61,792 nt of DNA from Branchiostoma floridae (lineage: Eukaryota > Chordata > Leptocardii > Amphioxiformes > Branchiostomatidae), in contig NC_049984.1 of assembly GCF_000003815.2 (NCBI RefSeq), positions 17,680,516-17,742,307 on the forward strand, read 5' to 3'. The notes beneath the pieces are model-generated. The model searched no databases. It worked only from the letters and a program-made list of their open reading frames with translations, and had not been told where the DNA came from. Made by a program: the position numbers and the translations under genes. Shown here one piece after another: positions 20,501 through 28,299 of the stretch (within the stretch, counting starts at the first letter, position 1; the number at the start of each line of letters is the position of its first letter).

Positions 20501-22011
20501 TAATACACGGGTGCTATCGCTGGTACCAGTCTGTACATTGGAAATTCAAGTAAGATATGTGGAAAACGCATTCAAGATTCGTCTGAAGAATATTCTTTTA
20601 AGTTGCTATGTCTATCAAGTGTTATTCTAGTGTAATTAGGGGAAAACATTCAAGATACGTCCAAAAAAATAGGCTTCTAAGTTGATGTGTCTATTAAGTG
20701 TTCATGGCGCGTAATGTAGTTCACGGAGACCATTGCTGGTACGAGGCTGTACATTGTAAATGCACGTTTAACATGGGGCACAGCACACTATGAAATTTTC
20801 TTGACGCTTCACCTTTAAGCCCTGCAGGTCAACCGTGACAAAACTTAACCAAATTGTTCTATGCCACGCAGACAGTTCTTCCCGCAGCTCATTTCAATTC
20901 TCTCCGCTTCTGTCTCCCGGGTTTGTTGATCCGTTCAAACAATGATGACGTCATTGCAACCCAAGCAACAGGTACGCTTCGGCGGGTTCGCTAGGTGATT
21001 AGGTGACAACGGCATCGCATCAAAAATTCATAGGGATACTTTGTGGAAAACGATATGGTGAACGAATATCAAATTTCTAAGTACGTTTTAGTCCTGGAAG
21101 AACTGTCTCTGAAATACAGAACGCTCAAATACTGTAACACTTTGGTTTTCAATTACTGACGATGTGTAGTATGACAGTAACGTTAACATGATTTAAGCAT
21201 TTGTATTTCACAATATGCTTTATCAAAGATATCGTTTTATCAAAGATATATTGATGTCGTTATCATTTGAAATCTAACGTTATACCATTTTTAAGCCATG
21301 TCGGCAGGTTACCCTGTTCAATAGTATCCTACTTCAAAACATCCTTACATTTCCTTTCATTTTCTAGCAAATAAGAAGATTTACGATCTTTTAAGAAAGA
21401 GTTCGAACCTTTAAAGTTTCCATTTCAAATGTATGAGACGAAGCTTCTAGCGTAGATAGATGAAACATTTCCAAATGTAAAACACGTCAATACATTTTCT
21501 GTCCACACGAATGTTTCTACAACGATGCAACGAAAAATAAGTCGTAAGTCGTGGCTATTGAAATCTATAAATCATCTTTTTTTCAGGGTGAGAACTATTC
21601 TTATTTAGTCAATAAGGATGCTCAGTTTGTGTTACATACATGAGACTGTCTAAGATAGATATGGTACGAAATACGCCCAGACACGTTGTCAAAATGTTCT
21701 AGTTTGCAGTTGCTTAATACCCCCGTCACATGTAGCGAAAATCGATCGGACGACGAGTCTGCGAGCTCTAAATTACGAGGAGGCATGACTCTGATGCCGA
21801 CGAAGAAATGGCAGAGTTTCCCCCTTCCCGTCAGCGTCATGCCTCCTCGTAATTTAGAGCTCTCAGACTCGTCGTCGTCCGATCGATTTTTGCTACATGT
21901 GACGGGGGTATAAGAAAGTGAAAACACGACGTCGCAACATTTAAGCATCGATCGGTGAACAAGATTGCAAAAACACCGTGCATCAAGTGACATCACTTAC
22001 CTTGGGGCCAT
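2256..22011 (-). CDS. Secreted kringle / C-type lectin / Ig-like repeat protein (14 exons joined, 3' end open)
   Basis: The gene model joins 22001-22011, 19799-19857, 18759-18998, 14315-14493, 13413-13569, 12617-13033, 11296-11364, 8946-9175, 6203-6452, 5488-5705, 5009-5065, 4061-4232, 3143-3436 and 2256-2528. Every boundary is GT-AG and every phase matches, giving 2,626 nt without a stop (about 875 residues). Residues 1-23 are a signal peptide. Kringle spans 24-104, a CARDB-like beta module 104-216, C-type lectin 216-355, and beta-rich repeats 378-876. Several N-glycosylation sequons are present. It is probably a secreted or cell-surface binding protein; ligand unknown. An in-frame TAA precedes the first ATG, which fixes the start. 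The repeat-module call is by pattern only. I do not recognise a named orthologue, and the C-terminus is not secure. Confidence 0.8.
2751..2972. mobile_element. Palindromic MITE, family A (copy 2)
   Basis: Near-symmetric hairpin. The left end reads CTAGTTCACCTTTATCCG and the right end CGGATAAAGGTGAA. The centre holds GTTTCAAAATGTTCCGATT flanked by inverted AAACCACCGTCCGTCGACTT-type sequence. Confidence 0.8.
3143..3436 (-). CDS. Exon 13: fourth beta module, first part
   Basis: It encodes [52 protein letters not shown] and [16 protein letters not shown]. Phase 1 on both sides. The strand pattern parallels exons 8 and 10. One NTT sequon. Confidence 0.8.
3839..4036. mobile_element. MITE, family C (GTTCGCGG repeats, copy 1)
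   Basis: Flanked by TA on both sides. Ends CTGTAAATGCAGAAAT and ATGCATTTACAG are inverted. The body is made of repeated GTTCGCGGT / ACCGCGAAC motifs. Other copies are at 10427, 11054, 52251 and 55372. Confidence 0.85.
4061..4232 (-). CDS. Exon 12: third beta module, end
   Basis: It encodes [36 protein letters not shown] and [13 protein letters not shown]. Acceptor CCCCAG. The donor TATG|GTAATGG is the phase-1 choice that fits exon 13. A family C MITE ends only 24 bp beyond the donor (4036), so the element is tight against the splice site. Confidence 0.75.
4300..4480 (-). mobile_element. 5S-rRNA-derived SINE (SINE3 type)
   Basis: On the minus strand, 4479-4399 reads as the 3' two thirds of 5S rRNA: AGTACTTGGATGGGAGAC followed by GACCGGGTGCTGTAG. 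The body that follows includes GGATGTAAAACGAGGGTCCC, a sequence typical of SINE3 bodies. The missing 5' part and several substitutions argue against a functional 5S gene. Confidence 0.75.
4840..4925 (-). mobile_element. LINE 3' tail fragment
   Basis: Minus strand: GGGACTACCCTAAAGATC followed by repeated AATA units, the usual end of a CR1/RTE-like LINE. Only the tail survives. Confidence 0.45.
5009..5065 (-). CDS. Exon 11: 19-codon microexon
   Basis: Encodes [19 protein letters not shown] with acceptor CCACAG and donor GTAAGTG, phase 0 on both sides, so it could be skipped without a frameshift. Confidence 0.65.
5488..5705 (-). CDS. Exon 10: third beta module, first part
   Basis: It encodes [29 protein letters not shown] and [19 protein letters not shown]. 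The last string resembles the Y-F-S-x-D-D loop of exon 4 and supports a repeated CARDB-like domain. Phase 1 in, phase 0 out. Confidence 0.8.
6040..6190 (-). pseudogene. Decayed partial duplicate of the exon 9 donor end
   Basis: The block at 6062-6112 (GGGGTGTGATGGGCACTAT then TTCCCTGTCACACTTTGCAC) repeats the last about 60 bp of exon 9. The following CATCAAAC...GAGACC resembles the start of its intron. Substitutions and loss of the GTAGGT donor make it non-functional. It sits about 150 bp downstream of the parent. Confidence 0.7.
6203..6452 (-). CDS. Exon 9: second beta module, second part
   Basis: It encodes [51 protein letters not shown] and [14 protein letters not shown]. Phase 0 in, phase 1 out at CCAG|GTAGGT. 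A decayed copy of its last about 60 bp plus the donor region lies at 6040-6115. One NLT sequon. Confidence 0.8.
6501..6717. mobile_element. Palindromic MITE, family A (copy 3)
   Basis: The inverted halves meet near 6605. The ends are ACTAGTCCCCTTTATCCG and CGGAT/ATGGATAAAGGTGAACTA-type sequence. Confidence 0.75.
6818..7055. mobile_element. MITE, family B (copy 2)
   Basis: The ends AAGGCCACTCCAATTTGATT and AAATTGGTGTGGCCTAAT are inverted and match the element at 1821-2183. The interior differs. Confidence 0.7.
7056..8329. other. Intron sequence without recognised elements
   Basis: AT-rich intron between exons 9 and 8. At about 8138-8180 there is a half copy of the inverted repeat at 32015 (ACTGGGTATGATTTTGGAAA). 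Nothing else identified. Confidence 0.4.
8330..8733. mobile_element. Palindromic MITE, family A (copy 4, interrupted)
   Basis: The left half and centre (GGTTTCAAACTGAAATATTG with its inverse) are intact to about 8517. The right end GGTACCCCGTGGATAAAGG resumes at about 8694. A tRNA-like SINE lies between. Confidence 0.65.
8518..8692 (-). mobile_element. tRNA-derived SINE inserted in a MITE
   Basis: The minus strand has a B box GGTTCGATCC in CCCCGGGTTCGATCCCGGG, an A-box-like TGGCGACAGCG upstream, and GTCCTTGCCCAAGGG nearby. The T-stem has a G-G mismatch and I cannot fold a full cloverleaf, so this is a SINE or tRNA relic rather than a tRNA gene. Confidence 0.55.
8946..9175 (-). CDS. Exon 8: second beta module, first part
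   Basis: It encodes [17 protein letters not shown], then [16 protein letters not shown] and [15 protein letters not shown], ending EVTK. The alternating hydrophobic strands and a D-rich loop parallel exons 10 and 13, which suggests a repeated domain. Phase 1 in, phase 0 out at AAG|GTGGGC. The frame stays open past that donor, but the phase-0 join to exon 9 is clean. One NIT sequon. Confidence 0.78.
9445..9693. mobile_element. MITE with exact 34-bp ends
   Basis: The left end TAGCCTGGATACCAGACTGT continues TTCCAGGGCCTACA; the right end is its exact inverse. Interior non-coding. Lies in intron 7. Confidence 0.85.
10427..10634. mobile_element. MITE, family C (copy 2)
   Basis: TA-flanked element with CTGTAAGTGTATTTAAG and CTGCATTTACAG ends and the GTTCGCGG/CCGCGAA body. 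Confidence 0.85.
10763..11040. mobile_element. Long foldback repeat (about 115-bp arms)
   Basis: The left arm starts AACTTTCTTCCAACACAAAT and includes CTTCTTCAGGATCAGTACC and AGAACGTAAACT; the right arm is the inverse, ending TGTTGGAAGAAAGTTC. Non-coding. It abuts a family C MITE. Confidence 0.8.
11054..11261. mobile_element. MITE, family C (copy 3)
   Basis: TA-flanked, ends CTGTAAATGCAGAAATG and ATGCATTTACAG, with five or more GCGAA/TTCGC motifs. Very close in sequence to the copy at 3839. Confidence 0.85.
11296..11364 (-). CDS. Exon 7: short acidic linker
   Basis: Sixty-nine bases encode [15 protein letters not shown] and VILQCTGG between the lectin domain and the next beta module. Acceptor CTCAG, donor GTGAGT, both phase 1. 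Small size makes it less secure than its neighbours. Confidence 0.65.
12039..12172. mobile_element. Small MITE with imperfect 45-bp ends
   Basis: GAGAGTGCTGGTTCTGAG at left is inverted as CACGAACCAGCGTTCTCC at right, and AAAGGTTCTCT mirrors AGAACCTTAG. A shorter relative is at 38208. Confidence 0.65.
12617..13033 (-). CDS. Exon 6: C-type lectin-like domain
   Basis: It encodes 139 residues with the C-type lectin fold signature: [41 protein letters not shown] and a final [19 protein letters not shown] and WND calcium/sugar motifs are absent (WKASDC stands where WND is expected), so classic calcium-dependent sugar binding is unlikely and a protein ligand is plausible. The donor is CAGTTTG|GTAAGG. 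Reading past it yields a long open frame into the intron that I did not include. Both flanking introns are phase 1, so this is also a symmetric, shuffled exon. Confidence 0.93.
13098..13375. repeat. Minisatellite, about 25-bp units
   Basis: About ten degenerate units of the type ACAACATGGGGATGTCTTAA. The array lies in intron 5, starting only about 65 bp upstream of the lectin exon acceptor, so it could crowd the branch-point region. Confidence 0.75.
13413..13569 (-). CDS. Exon 5: linker/second half of the first beta module
   Basis: It encodes about 52 residues starting [15 protein letters not shown] and containing [16 protein letters not shown]. Acceptor GACAG and donor GTACGT. Phase 0 in, phase 1 out. 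No separate known domain; it probably completes the beta module begun in exon 4. Confidence 0.75.
13875..14046. mobile_element. Palindromic MITE
   Basis: TGTAATCTCCAGGCAGATTT at left and its inverse at right, each followed inward by TAGTATCAAAGCTGG. The centre holds TGGCCAGTTGACTCCC. Non-coding. Confidence 0.8.
14315..14493 (-). CDS. Exon 4: CARDB-like beta module, first half
   Basis: It encodes about 60 residues including [11 protein letters not shown] and [20 protein letters not shown]. The F-Y-L-S-x-D-x-x-I-x-x-x-x-D pattern is what CARDB-type Ig-like domains show in their middle strands. Phase 1 in, phase 0 out. The domain call is by pattern only. One NST sequon is present. Confidence 0.75.
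14494..14940. other. Intron 3, left part
   Basis: AT-rich intron with no recognised gene or element. Confidence 0.35.
14941..15256 (-). pseudogene. Broken Myb/SANT-like DNA-binding domain fragment
   Basis: On the minus strand the reading [12 protein letters not shown] in one frame continues, after a frame shift, as [46 protein letters not shown]. This is the pattern of Myb/SANT-like (trihelix-type) domains, such as those linked to Harbinger transposons: IWG, EIQ-x-L-x-G-x-x-R, VFE-x-I, CR-x-KIKNLK. The first tryptophan, the central helix and the frame are damaged, so it is not functional. The start would be the ATG at 15254-15252. It lies inside intron 3, in the same orientation as the host gene. 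Confidence 0.6.
15290..15410. promoter_or_regulatory. Promoter-like patch with CRE and CCAAT boxes
   Basis: A GC-rich patch directly 5' of the Myb/SANT-like fragment carries TGACGTCA (15373-15380, a consensus CRE) and CCAAT (15392-15396). It may be the relic promoter of the inserted gene. Motif evidence only. Confidence 0.35.
15430..16075. repeat. Three-copy tandem duplication, about 300-bp unit
   Basis: GGCGAGTCTTTGTGTTGTAA, ACATTTATATAATAATGCT and CAAACTACATGTGCC recur near 15441, 15627 and 15916. The first copy lacks part of the unit. Non-coding. Confidence 0.8.
16223..16726. mobile_element. MITE, family B2 (GGCCAC / GATGACATCCTC ends)
   Basis: Left AAGGCCACAGTAAGC then ATGGATGACATCCTC; right inverse GAGGATGTCATCCAT then CTTGCTGTGGCCT. 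A second copy is at 41780-42147 and a related element at 45387. Confidence 0.75.
17205..17560 (+). repeat. Dispersed repeat (relative at window end)
   Basis: The block with GTGGCTTGTTACGGTATTGC and TCGAGTTCTGGACATGC matches 61725-61792 (GTGGCTTGTTATGGCACTGC, CCCGTTCTGGACATGC). A non-coding interspersed repeat of unknown class. Confidence 0.55.
17561..18740. other. Intron 3, right part
   Basis: No gene seen. At 18327-18350 GACGACGTGTCTGCGAGCTC resembles the ends of the hairpin MITEs at 21720 and 31024, perhaps a solo fragment. Confidence 0.35.
18759..18998 (-). CDS. Exon 3: complete kringle domain
   Basis: Eighty codons form one kringle with all six cysteines, in the contexts DCKAG, KTCQRW, NYCRNP, VWCYTT, EQCDIP and PAC. 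GATYRG near the start, the NYCRNP turn and the WCYTTD strand are family hallmarks. Kringles are disulfide-bonded protein- or ligand-binding modules of blood proteases and receptors. The exon is flanked by phase-1 introns, so it is a symmetric unit suited to shuffling. Two decayed copies of its first about 80 bp lie just upstream (19140-19470). Confidence 0.95.
19001..19470 (-). pseudogene. Two decayed tandem copies of the kringle exon start
   Basis: The intron end plus the first about 80 bp of the kringle exon (GGAGATGGGGCG, CCTACCG) recur at about 19140-19200 and 19310-19370, each followed by shared intron sequence (TCAGTAAGGATCTGTATC). The middle copy has lost the first Cys (TGC to TAC) and has a 2-bp insertion. 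The far copy soon reaches a stop. Acceptor CAG is kept in both, so they are potential decoy splice sites. Confidence 0.8.
19799..19857 (-). CDS. Exon 2: signal peptide core
   Basis: It encodes [19 protein letters not shown], which with MAPR from exon 1 makes a typical signal peptide with a likely cleavage site after ASG. Acceptor CAG and donor GTAAGT are both good. Phase 2 in, phase 1 out. Confidence 0.85.
19961..20268. mobile_element. GC-rich MITE
   Basis: The left end TAGGCTTAGGTCCCAATTGG and right end GTGGGACTTAAGCCTTA are inverted. The interior is GC-rich with inverted CCCGGGTTC / GAACCCGG blocks, unlike its AT-rich surroundings. Confidence 0.65.
20426..20765. repeat. Degenerate tandem repeat, about 140-bp unit
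   Basis: CATTCAAGATACG, TATTCTTTTAAGTTG and GCTGGTACCAGTCTGTACATT recur two or three times with divergence. Non-coding, intron 1. Confidence 0.6.
21720..21908. mobile_element. Near-perfect hairpin MITE in intron 1
   Basis: TA-flanked. The ends CCCCCGTCACATGTAGC continue as matched about 75-bp inverted arms through CGGACGACGAGTCTG and AATTACGAGGAGGCATGA. The loop is only about 40 bp. A relative with different outer ends is at 31024. Confidence 0.9.
22001..22011 (-). CDS. Exon 1: start codon and first residues
   Basis: ATG at 22011-22009 encodes MAP plus two bases of R, followed by the strong donor AAG|GTAAGTG. The TAA upstream in frame makes this the first possible start. Joining to exon 2 gives a continuous signal peptide, which supports such a small first exon. 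Confidence 0.8.
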
Positions 22012-22400
22012 TTTATGGCTACGTACTCCACAAGTTGTCGCCGCTCCAAAAACGATAGGTTGTTATCTATACCTAGAGATTAAAATGGTCTACATCTACT
22101 ACATTGCTCCTAACACAAGAAAAACTACTGTGAAATAAGTTGTTGTACTCTTTCCTGTCCTAGGTGTTTAGTTTCCAAGACTCGAGAAACGTGGGACAAG
22201 AAGGCCCTAGATCCAGTAGAAACCAGGACAATGAAATGCGGGAACTCAACAGAGGAACGGGCGGCGCCTCTTGAATAATTAAAGAAGGTATTGTCCTCCT
22301 GACAACAGCCTGCGAACTGTCTATGATGTCCAACAAAGAGATGCGATCATATGTCACATTATGATTGGCATACTCAAACATCGATACAAATTACATCGTC
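22012..22400 (-). promoter_or_regulatory. Presumed 5' leader and promoter of the kringle/lectin gene
   Basis: Sequence upstream of the first ATG has an in-frame TAA, an AT-rich TTAATTATT at about 22273-22281 (possible TATA-like element) and a CCAAT box on the minus strand at about 22364. The start of transcription cannot be placed from sequence alone. Confidence 0.3.
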
Positions 22401-22784
22401 ATTACATCTTGATGTTTGAATATTGCGCAACAGTTGCCCAAGGGACAAAGTATGGTAAGTTTTGGCAACAGGTATTTTTCTGATTCTTAGAAAATTATCT
22501 ATTCTAACCATGGAAAATATTTCGCAAAAATTCCAAATGACTGGCGTGTTCTACGTATTAGGGGATTATCAATACCAAACCGCGGGTTAATGATACAATA
22601 AATATTTAATGTGGTTTTCATTTCTTTGCCTCTCTCTATGTCGCGTGATGTTAATATTATTCTATTGTTGCTTGTGTCCTTTATGTACATATTATTTATA
22701 TGTACATCATCAAAACACTAACAGCATGACGGGAGCGGTAGAGGCTAAAAATGCGTCGAAGGCTATATATAGGTAGTGCTGTCG
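22401..22784. other. Intergenic, nothing recognised
   Basis: AT-rich sequence without coding signal or repeat that I can name. Confidence 0.35.
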
Positions 22785-22960
22785 AAAGCTAGTGGTTAGA
22801 CTAGAAGCCAAGGAGTTGATATCTGACGACACTGTGTCCTATGTTGTGTCCTGGAGGCACTTAACTCGACTTTCCTCTCTCCACCCAGGTGTAAATGGGT
22901 TCGTGATTACGTTGCTGACATAAAAGGCAATGGAAGTAGAGAGATGGGCACCACTTATCT
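22785..22960 (+). mobile_element. Degenerate tRNA-SINE
   Basis: CTAGTGGTTAGACTAGAAGC resembles an A-box region. The tail ACTCGACTTTCCTCTCTCC with CAGGTGTAAATGGG matches the bodies of the SINEs at 35901 and 38825. The B box is worn away. Confidence 0.5.
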
Positions 22961-23929
22961 TTCCAAAACCGTGCGCAAAACACAGCGGATAACAACCTTG
23001 AGTTCCTACGAACTCTTTACATTTGTACAGCACTTTGTCGCTACCACAACCTCTTTTGTTGTTGTACTATTTGTCATAGTATTTTAGAATAGTTTTGAAA
23101 AGTAGCCTAATCTTTTTAAAAAATTGCTATCAGACGCCCACCGCCATATTTCTTTACGGCTTTGGCTTCGATGCTCTCATGATCAAGGCATCTAACGTCA
23201 ACAGCACTTGAATAAAAATAGATACTCAGTCGCTCCCAGCCGCTTTGTAAAAGTTCAATAACATGGAGAATACAACCCCTCAGCAGCCGTTCCGGTGAAG
23301 GGTGGAGGAAATGCGAAGGTCGTTTCCTGTCTATAGTGAGATACAATCTTAACGTTGGATTAACGGTTTTACCTGTCAAATTCAAAGGTATCAGCAACAT
23401 TGCCCCTTCCATTCTCTATTCATAGAATAGATGAAAACCGTTTGCTGTAGATTGGGAGCGCGTAAGGGGGCAAGACATTTCAAAAGCTAGTACAAAGGTG
23501 TTGCTACGAATCCTGGATTGTACAGGGAGTCTTGATATTGCAAGAAGATCTCACCCTGAGACTTCTAGATCCATATCCAAAGGAGATGAATTTTTTTTAT
23601 TAATTTTCTCTGTTGCTTTAGCTATCCAGGCTCCTTGAGGGGAGGTAATCTGTGTCAAGTTATAGGGTATGCACAGTCAGACGTTCCAATTAGGTGACTA
23701 GTATTCTGGTCATTTCCAAGGAATTACCCCAGACTCACGCATTCATAGGATTCCGTAAAAGAGGATCAACTTACGAGAAGATAGGAAGTGTTTATTGACC
23801 GCTGTTATCCTGTGGTCAGAGGGCACTGGTTAGCTTTTCTTACGCAGGGATCTATGTAAAGCCCTCCCTTCTCGTTTAGAGTATATCTCTAACATGAATA
23901 AAAGAATCAGCTTGAGTAGAGGGGTGTTA
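22961..23929. other. Intergenic, nothing recognised
   Basis: No recognisable gene. Short open frames here have no similarity I can name. Confidence 0.35.
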
Positions 23930-24171
23930 TACCCCCTTTCCACTAGGACGACGCTCTCACCGCGCTCTCTCTGCGACCTAAAATTTGACAGATCGTTCAA
24001 CGAATTCTATAGAAAAGAAACGAATCTTTCTATACTTTGTGTTTATTGTTGTCTTCTTGGTCACACTTTTACGTTTTCTATGATATACCCAGTGTGAAAG
24101 TGAAGGATACACATGTCCTATTTAGGTCGCAGTGAGAGCGCAGCGCGATCGCCGTCTAGTGGAAAGGGTGT
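23930..24171. mobile_element. MITE, variable-end group (copy 1)
   Basis: Left ACCCCCTTTCCACTAG-GACG with TCTCACCGCGCTCTC; right inverse GCGCAGCGCGATC-CGTCTAGTGGAAAGGG. The interior AACGAATTCTATAGAAAAG, CTTTGTGTTTATTGTTGTC resembles the cores of the elements at 26728, 33687 and 50581, although the ends differ. Confidence 0.7.
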
Positions 24172-24525
24172 CTTGGATAAGCCAGTCTTTCTACACATAG
24201 ATCTTTTGTATGATAAGCCATCTCTTTGGAAAATGTTCTACAGCTATTTCATGAAAAAAGGACACAGGTTAAGAAGAGGATTGCAGGCTGTCCCAATCTT
24301 CCTACAAGCAGGTTAATGATAATTGATGGTTCCGTCTCTTGCCGCTTCGATTGTGACACATGTGGATTTGATGAAAAAAGACGCAGGTTGAGCAGAAGGT
24401 TGTAAGCTCTCTTCATGTAGGATCCACCAGAGACGCCCATGGGGTAAGAATGGTAGATTTGGAATGAAACACACACAAATAGCTTATAGGATGACACACA
24501 ATCACGCAGGCCCTTACACACATGC
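24172..24525. other. Intergenic with a small tandem duplication
   Basis: ATGAAAAAAGGACACAGGTT at about 24252 recurs as ATGAAAAAAGACGCAGGTT at about 24372. Nothing else seen. Confidence 0.4.
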
Positions 24526-24567
24526 ATACATACATACATACATACATACATACATACATACATACAT

Positions 24568-24632
<65 letters not shown>

Positions 24633-24640
24633 CACACACA
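24526..24640. repeat. Compound ATAC / CA microsatellite
   Basis: About twelve ATAC units followed by about 30 CA units. Confidence 0.95.
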
Positions 24641-25371
24641 TGATATCAAAAGACACCAAACTTCACAAGACATAAAGAGAATAATCGTGGGCATTAGTTT
24701 AGTACATTTTTACGTACCAAAAAGACATTGGACTGTCCGTATCTGCTTTAATGCCTGGCATGAATAACAGGTGAAATTGGAAAAAAAACTTTATGTAATG
24801 TACCTCACCGGTAAAAACCGAATGAATGATGATGATGATTATTACGTGTACATTTCTATCTTTCGTTTTCCACAAACATCCCGACCGGGGCTCCGGCTTG
24901 GATATGTGACGTCAACCTTTACTTCCCCCTCTCCCCCTGACGGTGATCTTTGAGGATCTGTGATCTCTGATTTACAGTTGAACGACCAAAGTTCTATTTG
25001 AGTGACCCTTGATTTCATAACTGGAATGTGGTGCGTACCCATTCAAAAGACAACGAAGCATGCAAAGCATTAATAAGATACTTGAACGATTCGTCGAGTA
25101 AGCTGTAAATCTTTGGTCACACAGCGGTGGCAATCTCCAGGACACAGAGGTCATATCATTAGAGGGAAAGTGTCTATATGGAAACTTTTCTAGAGGACCT
25201 TCGAAAATTACGGTCGTTGCACGACTCTGCATAGCAGATTTATGTTAAGCCACCCTTGTCTGTGACGTCAAGTATTTCTACACATAGATTGGTGTTAAGC
25301 CATAGGTGTTCACTGGGAACGTGAGATACATGTATTTCAGACACAGGCTGATTATTAGAAAAGAGGCCTTG

Positions 25372-25605
25372 GGTCCATTTGGAATTCCCGCCCGAATGTG
25401 GCACGAACTTTGCATTTCGGCTGGTTCTGTTGGTTCTGCTTACTATACTGTTTTAATGTTTACCATTATTTGTCTGTCATTTTCTTTTGTCACTTACAAC
25501 TAGCCCTCGGGCAAGAACTTGCAAGAAATGTATTTATTTTTTGATTCCTGCTGATTCGGTTTAGCAAAATTCGTGCCACATTCGGGTGGGAATTCCAAAT
25601 GGACC
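25372..25605. mobile_element. MITE with 36-bp ends
   Basis: GGTCCATTTGGAATTCCCGC then CCGAATGTGGCACGAA at left; its inverse ends at 25605. A partial copy follows at 25863. Confidence 0.85.
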
Positions 25606-25862
25606 TTACACCCCCTTCGCACGAGAAGGAATGAGACGAAATGCCGTCAGTTAGAATACACTTTGGATTCCATTCAATGTTTCTCTACTTCAAATGCACC
25701 TCGAAAGTTTTGAGTATGACAAAAATATGCCCCAAGAATGGTCACAAATATCTGGAATGCCGTGAGAATTTCTAGAATGTACTACGAATATGCAGGAATA
25801 TACAAGAAGTTTCATTCAGACGCCATTCTGGTTTATTCCGCCTCTCGTGTGAAGAGGTCTTA
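25606..25862. mobile_element. MITE inserted next to the previous element
   Basis: Ends CCCCTTCGCACGAGAAGGAA and TTCCGCCTCTCGTGTGAAG are imperfect inverses. The interior is non-coding. Confidence 0.65.
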
Positions 25863-25965
25863 GGTCCATTTGGAATTTCCACCCGAATGTGGCACGGAGT
25901 TTGCAAATACTTCATTCCGGTTGGTTCTGCTTGATTCCTACTAATTCATTTTTAGTGTGAAGGCC
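25863..25965. mobile_element. Half copy of the 25372 MITE
   Basis: GGTCCATTTGGAATTTCCAC, GAATGTGGCACG and TTGGTTCTGCTTGATTCC repeat the left half only. Confidence 0.7.
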
Positions 25966-26727
25966 GTATGAATTATTACCGTTCACATTAAACGTGGCCA
26001 TGAATGCTGCTGCAGCCCCATACACTACCTGGGGTACTGGTTTTGCACGTTCGTAATTATGGTCAGAAGTTGTGATATTGATAATCTATAATTAAAAGGC
26101 GTTCTCCGGAAACGCAATCAACGAAAAGCATGTCCGATAGGGTTTTTTTGTCAGTGTTTCATTACAATGATGTCTAATACGATAAATACACAGTAATTGA
26201 TGGTATAGTAAATGCAAGTACAATAAGTATAGTTCATAATGGTTTATTCAAATAAGACATACGGCACAAGACAAAGTGCACAAAGGCAGAGCCATGATAC
26301 TAGCTATTTTCTGGTGTCCAAATCCAAATAACAGAAAGAAGATACATCGAAACCATCTTAAATAACAAGTAAGTCACTTAGCTGTACGTTTACGTGGTAT
26401 ACGTATACATCCGTTTAAAATTATAATTGTCCTATGCGCTTCGTAAATGGGAAATATGTATACCGATACCACTTTCAACATGATAAAATCAAAACACACG
26501 ATATTACCAACAGCAAGAAAACAATATACATGATGTCCATTTAACGCTATGATTCTTATCCAGCAATATGAATAACCTTATGTTGTTGTTTTACATGTGT
26601 TCCTATTGTTCATAGGTTGATTGTGTGAAACGAAACTTTAAATTTGACTTTCACAATCACAAATATATAAATTTATATACAGAACCATGCGAAAAAACGC
26701 TATATACACGTACATTGTCAACAGTTA
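25966..26727. other. Intergenic, nothing recognised
   Basis: AT-rich sequence without a recognised gene or repeat. Confidence 0.35.
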
Positions 26728-26974
26728 AGGCCCCCTCTCACTTGACGTGCGGCACGCTTGCGGCATTGCTGCGTTCGTTCGCTGCGGTACTGTTTTGTTA
26801 TTTTCTCCGATTTGTTGTTTTTCCGATGTTGCGGCTTTCGTCGGAGTGTGCCCTCGAAGACCACAAAATACACAACAAGTAAGAAAATTCGTTCTTTATC
26901 TCTGAAATTCGTTGAGCATCTTCCGAACGCAGAAATGCCGCAAGCGTGCCGCACGTCAAGTGGAGAGGGGCCTT
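26728..26974. mobile_element. MITE, variable-end group (copy 2)
   Basis: Matched ends AAGGCCCC-TCTC-ACTTGACG then TGCGGCACGCTTGCGGCAT, flanked by TTA. Core TACACAACAAGTAAGAAAAT, TCGTTCTTTATCTCTGAAA is shared with 33687 and 50581. Confidence 0.85.
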
Positions 26975-28299
26975 TAGTCTTTAGAACATTTGTTCTAAGA
27001 TTTCATTTCTGATTGTCGATAGCATACAACAGTAACCAAGGGCACACATCAAATACAGAATGTCTTCGTTTTTTCTTCAAATCGGGAAAACACAAAATAC
27101 TTATGACAAAAATAACGTTAGTGTAGAAAGATATTAGTTTTGATGTTGTTACAACAGGGCCCAAATATACAATGCTGAATTCCACTCATCAGTCTTTAAT
27201 GGATGTTTTTGCCACATGCCCTTATTCTACCATAGAAAGTGCTATACATTATAACGCTACTGTGATTGGTACATTAACATTTTTCAAGTACAGAAGACAA
27301 ATTTCTTCATATCATGTCATTTTTTGTTTAGCAAGATTGGTGGCTCACTCAAGATTGATAATTTTGAAGAAGTCAAGATTTCCAGCAAAGTCTGCAACAG
27401 TGCAAAGATAGCTATAAGAAGAATCTACTAGTATGTCAAATGGCAAATTACAGATAACATGTCTATCCGATGACAGGACACATGGACCGGAGGCACTTTT
27501 CGACTGTCTATGTCTGATTGTAATTGTTTTCCAGCGATAGCAACAATGCTGAACCACAAAAAGAGCATTCAATGCGAATGTATTACCACTGGTACACCAT
27601 AAGAACATTATAAGACTATATATGTATTAACTTTCTTTGTGCACAGCTAATACAGTGGAACTTGGTCTTATCAACAACCTAATAATGGACCATGGGGGGG
27701 GGGGGGGGGGGCGGTTGCTCCAGAGTTGGTTGGCCATTAAAAATACTACGTTTGGAAATTTGGACGATTTATACCTTAGCTCCCAAGGACTCGACTGTTT
27801 GAACAAGACTTATGACTGGACGCAGTTGGTTGGCATTGAGGTTTGACTGTGCCTAACAACGTTTCGGAATTTCTTCTACATGTCTAAGTGTAATACTTAA
27901 AATTGGCATGTTATTCGTATTGACTGTGTACAGAGAATCTTAATTCCCAGTGATTTACCAACATCGTCACACTACAAGACGTTTCAAAACAACAGGCACT
28001 TCTTACTGCCTCGGTCAAGAATATTTTTGTCGCAAATGTTCTATCAGGACTTGAAACTAATGATACACCCTTTGTGACGTACTGGACAGTGTATGAAAGT
28101 TGTGAACTTCACTTGCGGCTCAAGAAACATTTTACATTGGATGACACAAACTACCTCGTGATTCACGGAGAGATCACACGTGACCAAAATGTCTTCACAC
28201 TTTCCAACTTATGACACCGGGCCAAACGATTTTGAATTATCAAAGCAAATGTCATGAATACGAAATTTCATTCACATTACAATGGCTTTCACATTCTCA
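26975..28299. other. Intergenic with a poly-G run
   Basis: No gene recognised. A G-run sits at about 27694-27712. Confidence 0.4.

Noticed and set aside
24249-24694. CV-repeat proteins on the minus strand
   Set aside because: Translations of the CA/ATAC microsatellite.
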